Source: Caldifarciminota bacterium
GTDB lineage: Bacteria; Hydrothermota; Tepidihabitantia; Tepidihabitantales; CAIPLT01
DNA length: 51,987 bases
Assembly (NCBI GenBank): GCA_903865935.1
Contig: CAIPLT010000088.1
Coordinates: 1 to 51,987 of the forward strand
Direction: 5' to 3'
The notes under the pieces are model-generated. The model saw only the letters and a list, made by a program, of their open reading frames with translations, made no database searches and had not been told where the DNA came from. Of the stretch, positions 37,037-45,202 are shown in pieces. A program made the position numbers and the translations under genes. Within the stretch, counting starts at the first letter, position 1. Every line of letters starts with the position of its first letter.

Positions 37037-37096
37037 ATCATAAGATACTATTTGCATAATGTTTTTAATATTCCGATTGAAGTCAGAGTATGCTAA

Positions 37097-37125
37097 TTGA
37101 CACTCATTGCTTTTACCGATAAACT
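37097..37125 (+). promoter_or_regulatory. Promoter of SBBP gene 3
   Basis: TTGACA (37097-37102), 17-base spacer, TAAACT (37120-37125); AAGGAG lies just before the ATG at 37154. The leader differs from those of the other array genes. Confidence 0.55.
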
Positions 37126-37153
37126 GTATTAATCAATTTAATAAGGAGAACAA

Positions 37154-38746
37154 ATGAAAAAAATAGTTTTGTTAGTTCTGTTAGTAATTGGATTTATATC
37201 AGCTCAGGTTGATACTGCCTGGACCAGACGATATAATGGACCAGGAAATAATTATGATATAGCATATGCGATCGCGGTTGATAGTTCTGGAAATGTCTAT
37301 GTAACAGGTTATAGTTATGGCTCAGGCACTTCTGCTGATTATACGACAATCAAATATAATGCTAACGGTGACACACAATGGGTCAGACGATATAATGGAC
37401 CAGGAAATGATTGGGATAGGACATTTGCAATAGCGGTTGATGGGCAGAGTAATGTGTATGTGACTGGCGAAAGCTACAGTTCGTCAACCAACAATGACTA
37501 TGCGACAGTCAAGTATAATTCAGCTGGTGTAGAACAATGGGTTCGGAGATATTCTGGACCAGGAAATAATTATGATGCGGCATATGCGATCGCGGTTGAT
37601 AGTTCGGGAAATGTCTATGTGACCGGTTATTTTTATAGTCCAACATCTTCTTATGATTATGCGACTATCAAATATAATTCAGCGGGTGAAACATTGTGGG
37701 TGAGAAAATATAATGATCTGGATAATAATAATGATCAGGCTATTTCTCTTGCTTTAGATGGACAGGGAAATGTTTATGTAACAGGTTATAGTTATGGTCC
37801 AACTACTTCTTATGATTATACGACAATTAAGTATAATTTGGCTGGTGATACGGCATGGGTCAGAAGATATAACGGACCGGGAAATACTGATGATCAGCCT
37901 TATGCAATCGCCGTAGATGGGCAGGATAATATCTATGTGACCGGTTCCAGTTCAAACGATTATGCGACAGTCAAATATGATTCAGCCGGAGTTCAAGAGT
38001 GGGTTCAAACATATGACGGACCAGGAAATAGTAATGATCGGGCCACATCTCTTGCCGTAAATGGACAGGGCAATGTCTATGTTACAGGTTTGAGTGGCGG
38101 TTCTGGTACTTATTCAGATTATGCGACAATTAAATATAATTCGACCGGTGTCCAGCAATGGGTTCAAAGATATGACGGACCAGGAAATTATTACGATAAT
38201 GCAAATGCGATAGCGCTTGACGGTTCGGGAAATGTCTATGTTACAGGTTATAGCAACGGTTCTACTACAAACGAGGACTATGCGACGATCAAGTATAATT
38301 CAACCGGAGTCCAGCAATGGATTCAAAGGTATAATGGACCAGGAATTGATATAGATGAAGCAAATGCGATAGCGGTTGATGGTTCGGGAAACGTCTATGT
38401 TACAGGAAATAGTCGTACTGGCGGTTATGATGATTATCTGACAATTAAATATGTGCAGACCGGAGCTATTCAAGAAAATCGCGGACCATTGACAACCAAC
38501 TACACATCATTGGATATTTTTCCTAATCCGGCAAAGACATTTTTCAATGTTCGCTCCACACTCAATACTCAAGGTTCAAAGCTACGCATATTTGATGTAT
38601 CAGGAAAAGAAATTAGGAGTTTGAAATTTGATGTCGCTTCTGCTCCATCTACGCTTCGCGTCCCACTGAATGGGATTAAGAATGGGGTTTATTTTGTCAA
38701 AGTAGGGGATGAGATGATAAAAGAAAAACTGGTTGTAACAAGATAG
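37154..38746 (+). CDS. Secreted SBBP-repeat beta-propeller protein with T9SS type-A tail (3)
   Basis: 530 residues. Short signal peptide (KKIVLLVLLVIGFISAQ), eight SBBP repeats, and a third tail subtype: IFPNPAKTFFNVRSTLNTQG, LRIFDVSGKEIRSL, then VPLNGIKNGVYFVKVGDEM and the common KEKLVVTR end. A run of Tyr-Asp/Asn-Gly-Pro-Gly-Asn links the blades as in its paralogs. Repeat copy 3 follows 54 bases after the stop; the next gene is convergent. Confidence 0.87.
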   Translation: MKKIVLLVLLVIGFISAQVDTAWTRRYNGPGNNYDIAYAIAVDSSGNVYVTGYSYGSGTSADYTTIKYNANGDTQWVRRYNGPGNDWDRTFAIAVDGQSNVYVTGESYSSSTNNDYATVKYNSAGVEQWVRRYSGPGNNYDAAYAIAVDSSGNVYVTGYFYSPTSSYDYATIKYNSAGETLWVRKYNDLDNNNDQAISLALDGQGNVYVTGYSYGPTTSYDYTTIKYNLAGDTAWVRRYNGPGNTDDQPYAIAVDGQDNIYVTGSSSNDYATVKYDSAGVQEWVQTYDGPGNSNDRATSLAVNGQGNVYVTGLSGGSGTYSDYATIKYNSTGVQQWVQRYDGPGNYYDNANAIALDGSGNVYVTGYSNGSTTNEDYATIKYNSTGVQQWIQRYNGPGIDIDEANAIAVDGSGNVYVTGNSRTGGYDDYLTIKYVQTGAIQENRGPLTTNYTSLDIFPNPAKTFFNVRSTLNTQGSKLRIFDVSGKEIRSLKFDVASAPSTLRVPLNGIKNGVYFVKVGDEMIKEKLVVTR

Positions 38747-38800
38747 AAAATCAAAACTCAAAGCGAATGATATTTCTGACTTAGATTATAAAAAGAATAA

Positions 38801-38892
38801 CTCCCCGGATGGGACGATGTTCGAACCTCTATAATAGAGTTAGTAGATCCACATGTATTCGAAATCGTCAAATCGTGGCAGCTCTCGAATGC
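38801..38892 (+). repeat. Array repeat, copy 3 of 8
   Basis: Same core as copy 2 with the inner hairpin CTCTATAATAGAG; slightly longer (92 bases) near its 3' end, GTGGCAGCTCTCGAATGC. It lies between the convergent SBBP gene 3 and leftward kelch gene and has the usual 5' extension from the SBBP stop codon. Confidence 0.92.
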
Positions 38893-38945
38893 TTAATATC
38901 TTTAGGTAACACTATAACAATATCAAAAATCAATTGCTTTCTCTG

Positions 38946-40292
38946 CTATTTCAAAATAGTGAACTTCTTTGATAATGTATGCTCTTCAGTTTCTAATCGG
39001 CAAAAGTATATTCCTGTTGATACAGTTTGGTTATGTTCATTTTTCTTATTCCACTCTAACCGACCATTTATTGAAGTCGTTTTACCAGAAAAAATCTGCT
39101 TTACAATTCTGCCCTTGATGTCAATAATATCAACTTTGATGTTATCGGGCTTAGGTAAAATATAATTAATATAGACAATCGGAGAATTTAACGAATTAAC
39201 TAAAATTATTGGTCTGATGTTTATCGTTAACGAAGAATTCCACTCCAAATTTCCAACCGAAGTTTCCAAATTTAGAATATAGCAATCTCCTACATAATAT
39301 GCATATTCTAAATTTCCGCCATAAACGATAAAATTATCATTAAAAAAGTCATATGCGCCTTGCGCATTTCGCCTCATATAAGGACCAACACCTGATGGAA
39401 GTAATTTTGACCAGGCAAGGTTAGAGATATCTAACCGATATACCTCATCTAACAAACCTGAATTATTCCAACCACCGAAAATATATAGTTTATTTCTTTC
39501 CTCATCAAACCCATAAGCAAAAGCTGTTCGAGTTGAAGGAATATCTCCTGTAGGAAATAATTGTGTCCAATGTTCATTTCCTTCGGTTAAATCTAAAGCC
39601 CAGACATCATTATAAAAGGGTCCGGAGCCACGACAACCGCCACCGAATATGACCATTCGATTATTAATGTGGTCAAATGCTACGGCGGGTGCGCCTCGTG
39701 CCGGTGGTTTCACACCAGTAATATTGATTTCTTGCCATCTTAACGGGTCGAGTTTTAATTCCCACACATCATTAAAAACCGGTGTAATATCACCCTCACC
39801 ACCAAAAAGTATAATTGAATTTCTCCCTGGGTGAAAAATTGCACCACAACAAGTTCGTGCTGTCGGAGGAGTTCCTTCTGGAGACAGTTGTTGCCAAAAC
39901 TCAACACCTTTTGTTAAATTTAATGTCCATAAATCATTGACTCGATATGCCCATAGCGTATCGCCCCCAAATAAAATCGCCCGCTGGCGCGGTTGGTCAT
40001 AAATAAATAGTCCAGCAGCTCTTTCCTTTGGTGAAATACCAGTTACTTGCAAAGGTTTCCAATAATAACAACTTGAGTCAACTAACGAGATTTCCCAGAC
40101 ATCATTATATAATCTGTTATCTAGTTGCCAACTACTCCCACCAAATAAAATCGCTCGTTTGTTTAGACTATCAATGATAATTCTTGCGTGGTCTCTTGCC
40201 TGAGGAATAATTGGTTTCCAAACAGAACCTTCGCAAATGGAAATTATAATAACGATTGATAAAAATATCCCTACTTTTTTATGATAACTCAT
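38946..40292 (-). CDS. Secreted kelch-repeat protein with FlgD-like tail
   Basis: 448 residues, the only leftward gene in the array. Signal peptide (KVGIFLSIVIIISICEGS), about six kelch-type blades recognised by repeated ILFGG and NDVW/NDLW motifs (RAILFGGSSW, NSIILFGGEGD, RMVIFGGGCRG, KLYIFGGWNNS), then a FlgD-like tail (VDIIDIKGRIVKQIF, RLEWNKKNEHNQTVSTGIYF, KKFTILK). The tail differs from the KEKLVVTR type of its neighbours and resembles that of the protein at 16336. AGGAGG ribosome site and its own promoter. Likely exported. Confidence 0.85.
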   Translation of the reverse strand: MSYHKKVGIFLSIVIIISICEGSVWKPIIPQARDHARIIIDSLNKRAILFGGSSWQLDNRLYNDVWEISLVDSSCYYWKPLQVTGISPKERAAGLFIYDQPRQRAILFGGDTLWAYRVNDLWTLNLTKGVEFWQQLSPEGTPPTARTCCGAIFHPGRNSIILFGGEGDITPVFNDVWELKLDPLRWQEINITGVKPPARGAPAVAFDHINNRMVIFGGGCRGSGPFYNDVWALDLTEGNEHWTQLFPTGDIPSTRTAFAYGFDEERNKLYIFGGWNNSGLLDEVYRLDISNLAWSKLLPSGVGPYMRRNAQGAYDFFNDNFIVYGGNLEYAYYVGDCYILNLETSVGNLEWNSSLTINIRPIILVNSLNSPIVYINYILPKPDNIKVDIIDIKGRIVKQIFSGKTTSINGRLEWNKKNEHNQTVSTGIYFCRLETEEHTLSKKFTILK

Positions 40293-40339
40293 AATATCCT
40301 CCTGTCAATAATTATGAATTACTTCTTTTCTACAACTTA

Positions 40340-40368
40340 ATATTAAACAGAAGATTATAAATTGTCAA
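40340..40368 (-). promoter_or_regulatory. Promoter of leftward kelch gene
   Basis: Read leftward: TTGACA (40368-40363), 17-base spacer, TAATAT (40345-40340), with the same CCTTGACAATT phrase as several rightward array promoters. Confidence 0.65.
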
Positions 40369-40866
40369 GGGTTTTACCGGAGCGTTCTGAAAAAGTCAAG
40401 ATGCTTCGGAGCTCTGTAAAATCTATCACCTCTGACATTCGATATAAACATATTATTACCTTACCTTCCCGTCGGAGGGGGGTATAAGTTTTCTCTTTTT
40501 CTGACTTAAAGAGAATTACACCACGGTTGAACAATGTCCTCGTATCATTATTTTAAATCCATCGCAAGGAATGTTAATGTTGTTTGTATTAGCACTTTAC
40601 ATATTCCACAATATCACGCTCGCACTAATCCTAAATGTCCCTTTGCCCATGCGCTCGCTCAATTGTTTTCCTCTCTCGCATCTTCAGCTTATAATCTCTT
40701 AACAACACTTTTCTAAGAAATACTATGTATGAAGGATTTAGCAAATGCTGATAATCAAGCACGGCAGAACGGTTTAAATTTTTCCCAGTTATGTTATCTT
40801 GATTTCGCATGGTTGCCATCGGTTGATTTAGCTCTTTATCGTTAATTACTTTGGAAAAGAATATGA

Positions 40867-40894
40867 TTGACATTATAAGGGTTAAACTTACAAT
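40867..40894 (+). promoter_or_regulatory. Promoter of TPR gene
   Basis: TTGACA (40867-40872), 16-base spacer, TACAAT (40889-40894). The ATG at 40906 begins 12 bases past the -10, leaving almost no leader and only a weak TAGG before the start. Confidence 0.55.
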
Positions 40895-40905
40895 ACCCGT
40901 AGGTT

Positions 40906-43170
40906 ATGGATATTGCTTTAGTACTTAGTATCGTAGGGTTAATTATTACAATTTGTTTCGGTATTATTCCGATTATTGTTTACTACAACCGGGGCTATTT
41001 AAAGTTCTCAAAAAGATTCCCATTTATCATAAGTCCAAAAGAAGGACCAGTTACAATAACACAAACTCCTATAAAGAAAAAGCGAAGGCGGCTCTTCAGA
41101 ATTTTAATTCCAGTTTTTTCTCTGGTATGTTTAATCATAGCAGTTCTAATTATCAAGTTGTTCTTATTCCAAGAAGTTGTCGCATCGCAAAGAAGACCAG
41201 TTGCGGTAATACTGTTTAAGAACGAAACCGGCGATAATAGTCTGGATTATCTGGCAGAGGCGATCCCCAATCTTCTGATTACTAATCTAGAGCAGTCAAA
41301 ATATTTAAGCGTGATGACCTGGGAGCGGATGTATGACTTACTCAAGGTAATCGGCAAAGAAAATGTCAAGACAATTGATGAAGAACTGGCGTTTGAGATA
41401 TGCCAAAAAGACGGTATTGAAGCAGTAGTGGTCGGCAGCTTTATCAAAACCGGTGATATGTTTGCAATTGATGCTAAAGTATTAGATGTCGAGAACAAGA
41501 AACTTTTACATAGCTATTCGACCAAAGGCCAAGGCGTTGCGAGTATCTTAAAAACCCAGATTGATGAGTTGAGCAAGCAAATATCTCGCGGAGTTGGTTT
41601 ATCCGAGCGTAAGGTAAATGAATCACCACAAAACATTATGGAAGTTACGACCAGTTCAATGGATGCCTATAACTATTTTTTGCAAGGGAGAGATGCATAT
41701 GAAAAGCAGTATGTAGCCGACGCTCAAAAATATTTCGAAAAAGCGGTGGCAATCGATTCGAGTTTTGCAAGCGCATATATGTTTCTGTCAGTGACTTATT
41801 ATGCATTATCTAATTTGAAGGCGCGCGATGATGCAATTGAAAAAGCCAGGGCATATGAAAACAAAACTACGGAAAAAGAGCGTCTTTATATTGACGCCCA
41901 ATCCTACTATGTCAAAAATGATTTTTCCAAATCAATCAGTATATTAAAACAAATAACAAAAAAATTCCCTAAGGAAAAAAGAGCCTGGTTGTCTGTCGGA
42001 ATAAATTATTATGGTTTGGCTTCATTTCATAATGCGATTAAATACTTTAATAAAACATTAGAACTTGACCCAAATTTTGGCCCAGCATTAAATACAATCG
42101 CTTATAGTTATGCCGCTATTGGCAATATTGATAAAGCAATCGAGTATTTTAAGCGATATGCCGCGGCTTGTCCGGATGAAGCCAATCCTTATGATTCGAT
42201 GGCAGATTTATATTTTCAAATAGGTAAGCTTGATGATGCGATAGTGAATTATAAAAAGGCATTGATAATAAAACCTGATTTTGTTTCTGACGTGAAGCTC
42301 GCCTATGCTTATGCTTTAAAAGAAGATTATGACCAAACATTAAAATTTATTAATAACAGAATCTCGACATATCAAACGCTGGCTTCAAGAACAAAGGGAT
42401 ATTGGTGGAGAGCATTTTATTACTATTGGTTGTTTGGAAATTCGGCGCATGCTTTAAAAGACCTGAAACAATATTCATCTATTATGCAGAGATTTGGCGG
42501 AGGAGGCAGCGAAGATTTATTTGTTTATATTTACGCTTCGCTTGGTCAATACGAACAAGCGCGTCAATGCGCAGAAAATTTTTATTATTATTTACTTAAA
42601 GAATCACCCAATTTTACATCAAGTGGCTTGGTAGTCTATAACTTTCAAAAGATGACAATAGATTTAAAAGAGGGACAGATTGATTCAGTAAAACTAAGAT
42701 TGAAGACAATACAGCCACATTTACCGGAAGTTCTATCATTGAAAGAATTGTCGTTTTATTATTATGATATTAGTTATGCTGAAGCATTACTTGCTCAAGA
42801 TTCGCTAGACAAGGTTATTATAGTTTACCAAAACCTAAAAATGCCTTCAAACCTGTGGGAGGACCTTGGGCACTATAATTTACCAATCTTTCAGGATGTT
42901 TTGGCACGAGCATACATAAAAAGGGGTGAAATCGATAAAGCGATCACCGAATACGAGCGCTTGATAACATTTGATCCGAACCAAAAAGGTCGTTTTCTTA
43001 TCCTGCCTTTATACCATTACCGCTTGGCAAAATTATACGAGCAAAAAGGACTAACCGCTAAAGCGCTCGAACAATATAATAAGTTTCTTGTGATTGACAA
43101 ATATGCTGAAGCGAAGATGCCTGAATTGATTGATGCTAAAACAAGGGTGCTAAACCTGACCCCAAAATAA
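40906..43170 (+). CDS. Membrane-anchored FlgO-like/TPR protein
   Basis: 754 residues. Two membrane segments (about 4-26 and 64-88) are separated by a short basic loop (KKKRRR). Residues about 98-235 form a FlgO/CsgG-like nucleotide-independent domain often found before TPRs (RPVAVILFKNETGDNSLDYL, DGIEAVVVGSFIKTGD). From about 255 onward there are at least eight TPR-type helical pairs (YFLQGRDAYEKQYVADAQKY, FNKTLELDPNFGPALNTIAY, ADLYFQIGKLDDAIVNYKKA). Related proteins carry an N-terminal Ser/Thr kinase in place of the membrane region; no kinase is present. Likely a scaffold at the membrane. It lies inside the surface array but has no sorting tail. Confidence 0.82.
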   Translation: MDIALVLSIVGLIITICFGIIPIIVYYNRGYLKFSKRFPFIISPKEGPVTITQTPIKKKRRRLFRILIPVFSLVCLIIAVLIIKLFLFQEVVASQRRPVAVILFKNETGDNSLDYLAEAIPNLLITNLEQSKYLSVMTWERMYDLLKVIGKENVKTIDEELAFEICQKDGIEAVVVGSFIKTGDMFAIDAKVLDVENKKLLHSYSTKGQGVASILKTQIDELSKQISRGVGLSERKVNESPQNIMEVTTSSMDAYNYFLQGRDAYEKQYVADAQKYFEKAVAIDSSFASAYMFLSVTYYALSNLKARDDAIEKARAYENKTTEKERLYIDAQSYYVKNDFSKSISILKQITKKFPKEKRAWLSVGINYYGLASFHNAIKYFNKTLELDPNFGPALNTIAYSYAAIGNIDKAIEYFKRYAAACPDEANPYDSMADLYFQIGKLDDAIVNYKKALIIKPDFVSDVKLAYAYALKEDYDQTLKFINNRISTYQTLASRTKGYWWRAFYYYWLFGNSAHALKDLKQYSSIMQRFGGGGSEDLFVYIYASLGQYEQARQCAENFYYYLLKESPNFTSSGLVVYNFQKMTIDLKEGQIDSVKLRLKTIQPHLPEVLSLKELSFYYYDISYAEALLAQDSLDKVIIVYQNLKMPSNLWEDLGHYNLPIFQDVLARAYIKRGEIDKAITEYERLITFDPNQKGRFLILPLYHYRLAKLYEQKGLTAKALEQYNKFLVIDKYAEAKMPELIDAKTRVLNLTPK

Positions 43171-43343
43171 AACGATTATAGCTAAGACCGGTTTGATTAA
43201 ATATTAGACAATTATTTTTTTCTTCGGTTTATAGATTTTTCTGCTAGTAATAGAAACATTAGTCAAAAGAAGCAAGATTGTCTAATATGTGCTGAAACAG
43301 AACACAATGCTGATAATAGTAATAATGACATTTATAAAAAAAC

Positions 43344-43433
43344 CTCCCCGGATGGGACGACATTCGAACCTCCATACTCGAGTTAGAAAATCCATATGTA
43401 TTCAAAATCGTCGAATCGTGGTAGTTTGAATGC
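43344..43433 (+). repeat. Array repeat, copy 4 of 8
   Basis: CTCCCCGGATGGGACGACA variant with CTCCATACTCGAG inside and TTCAAAATCGTC as the right arm. Like copy 1 it does not follow a sorting-tail gene and lacks the stop-codon-linked extension. Confidence 0.9.
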
Positions 43434-43770
43434 TTAATACCTTTAATTAACACTATAACAATATAATATAAAATTAATTAATTTCAAGGGTAAATATATA
43501 CTTCACCGCGGAATAATACAGAACGGCATGCCTCAGTCGAAGAGCAGGAGAATCATAATCTCTTTAAGGCACTTTTTCTAAGTCATACTATGTATGAAGG
43601 ATTTGGCAAATTCTGATAAAGTATATAAATAGTTATTTATCTGCAAGGCTTAAGTTTTGCCATACAAAATCTCTTTCGAAAAGGATGTAGACTTTGAATC
43701 AAGTTCAGTGTGACAAGTATTAGTAGAATATCCCCCTTTTTTCGCTATTCGCTTTTAATTCCTAAAATCC

Positions 43771-43798
43771 TTGACAATTCACGATAGCTATATATTAT
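43771..43798 (+). promoter_or_regulatory. Promoter of kelch gene 1
   Basis: TTGACA (43771-43776), 16-base spacer, TATTAT (43793-43798). The leader is homologous to that of SBBP gene 1 although the proteins differ. Confidence 0.65.
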
Positions 43799-43868
43799 AT
43801 CGCGAAGGATAGGTATTGGTATTAATTGGTGGTATTTTAGAATAAAATTGATGCCTAAAGGAGGCATA

Positions 43869-44948
43869 ATGAAACATCTAAAGTTGTTGGTTGTAATATA
43901 CATATGTTCAATATGTATCCTATCAACAAATCTGTTTGCGCAAATGACCTGGACACAAACAACGGCAAATGCGGGATGGTCAGCAAGGAATGCTCACGCT
44001 TCGGCTGTGTTTGATAATAAGATGTGGGTGATGGGAGGGTGTAATGACAATGGCAGTAATTTTTATAATGATGTTTGGTATTCATCTAATGGTGTGAACT
44101 GGACAGAGGCGGCTGCCAATGCCGGCTGGTCAGCTAGATCAGGTTACACTTCGGTTATATTTGATAATGAGATGTGGGTGATGGGTGGATTTGATTTGAG
44201 TATTTGTAGAAATGATGTCTGGTATTCTACAGATGGTATGAACTGGACACAAGCAACTGCCAATGCCGGCTGGTCAGCAAGGTTTTTACATACCTCAGTT
44301 GTATTTGACAATAAGATGTGGGTGATGGGTGGATTTGATTTGAGTAATTGTAGAAATGATGTCTGGTATTCTACAGATGGTGTGAACTGGACACAAACAA
44401 CTGCCAATGCCGGATGGTCAGCAAGGTTTGGACATACCTCGGTTATGTTTGATAATAAGATGTGGGTGATTGGTGGAGGTGATAATAATGCTAATTATAA
44501 GAATGATATCTGGTATTCTTCAGATGGAGTGAGTTGGACTCAAGCAACTGCCAATGCCGGATGGTCAGCAAGGATTTATCACACCTCGGTTGTATTTGAT
44601 AATAATATGTGGGCGATGGGTGGAAATGATGGTAGTAATGTTCTTAACGATGTTTGGTATTCAATCGGGCTTAATGGAATTGAAGAAGAAAACCACTCAA
44701 CGCTTTCCGCTAACCGCTTAACGCTGGAAGTATATCCCAATCCGGCGAAGACATTCTTTAATATTCGTTCTTCACTTTTCACTTTGAACTCTGCGCTAAA
44801 ATTATACGATGTGACGGGGAACATGGTTAAAAGCACAGAGCTAAAAGGAAAAAACAATCGAATGTCACTGGATGGAATTAAGAATGGGGTGTATTTTGTG
44901 CAAGTCGGGGATGAGATGGTAAAGGAAAAACTGGTTATAACAAAATAG
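43869..44948 (+). CDS. Secreted kelch/galactose-oxidase-like protein with T9SS type-A tail (1)
   Basis: 359 residues from ATG 43869, chosen because AAAGGAGG lies 4 bases before it; the frame is open to 43848. Signal peptide KLLVVIYICSICILSTNLFA, then five repeats of about 50 residues, WTQATANAGWSAR-HTSVVFDNKMWVMGG-NDVWYSSDGV, a kelch-like propeller. The tail is the TGN subtype: VYPNPAKTFFNIR, LKLYDVTGNMVKSTELKGK, ending VKEKLVITK. Heptanucleotide repeats (44701-44728) encode the linker just before the tail. Array repeat copy 5 follows. Confidence 0.86.
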   Translation: MKHLKLLVVIYICSICILSTNLFAQMTWTQTTANAGWSARNAHASAVFDNKMWVMGGCNDNGSNFYNDVWYSSNGVNWTEAAANAGWSARSGYTSVIFDNEMWVMGGFDLSICRNDVWYSTDGMNWTQATANAGWSARFLHTSVVFDNKMWVMGGFDLSNCRNDVWYSTDGVNWTQTTANAGWSARFGHTSVMFDNKMWVIGGGDNNANYKNDIWYSSDGVSWTQATANAGWSARIYHTSVVFDNNMWAMGGNDGSNVLNDVWYSIGLNGIEEENHSTLSANRLTLEVYPNPAKTFFNIRSSLFTLNSALKLYDVTGNMVKSTELKGKNNRMSLDGIKNGVYFVQVGDEMVKEKLVITK

Positions 44949-45002
44949 AAAATCCAAAATCAAAGCGAGTGATATTTCTAACTTAGATTATAAAAAAAAT
45001 AA

Positions 45003-45092
45003 CTCCCCGGATGGGACGATGTTCGAACCTCTATAATCGAGTTAGCAAATCCACATGTATTCGAAATCGTCAAATCGTGGTAGATTAAATGC
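45003..45092 (+). repeat. Array repeat, copy 5 of 8
   Basis: Core from CTCCCCGGATGGGACGATG with inner CTCTATAATCGAG, then TTCGAAATCGTC. The preceding extension from the kelch stop codon (GATATTTCTAACTTAGATTA) is present. Confidence 0.92.
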
Positions 45093-45157
45093 CTTATTAT
45101 CTAACATTTCGCTTCTCAATAAGTTAAGAATCTGTAGAATCATTATGAATAAAGCAC

Positions 45158-45186
45158 TTGACAGACAATGATTTCAGACTTAATCT
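45158..45186 (+). promoter_or_regulatory. Promoter of YVTN gene 1
   Basis: TTGACA (45158-45163), 17-base spacer, TAATCT (45181-45186). An open frame runs through this promoter from its TTG, but the sequence is duplicated before YVTN gene 2 and the AAGGGGA-preceded ATG at 45203 is the real start. Confidence 0.6.
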
Positions 45187-45202
45187 TAGGCAAGGGGAAT
45201 GT

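Larger units (their letters stand above)
40293..40905. other. Divergent spacer between kelch and TPR genes
   Basis: 613 bases without a supported gene. It holds the leftward kelch promoter (40340-40368), a partial copy of a leader block at 40706-40754 that recurs at 43570-43619, and the TPR promoter (40867-40894). A short open frame around 40534-40716 has no ribosome site or recognisable product. Confidence 0.6.
43171..43868. other. Array spacer upstream of kelch gene 1
   Basis: 698 bases: repeat copy 4, a leader block partly shared with 40706-40754, a stretch unique to this spacer (about 43500-43730), a heptanucleotide tract (43742-43755) and a promoter/leader closely matching that of SBBP gene 1 (phrases GGTGGTATTTTAGAATA and GATGCCTAAAGGAGG). 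Confidence 0.7.

Noticed and set aside
40534-40716. Small rightward open frame upstream of the TPR gene
   Set aside because: No ribosome site, no motif, Ser/His-rich chance composition.
45158-45202. N-terminal extension of YVTN genes from TTG (also 49291-49335)
   Set aside because: The TTG is the first half of a TTGACA promoter box and the extension contains the -10; the ATG with AAGG upstream is the start.
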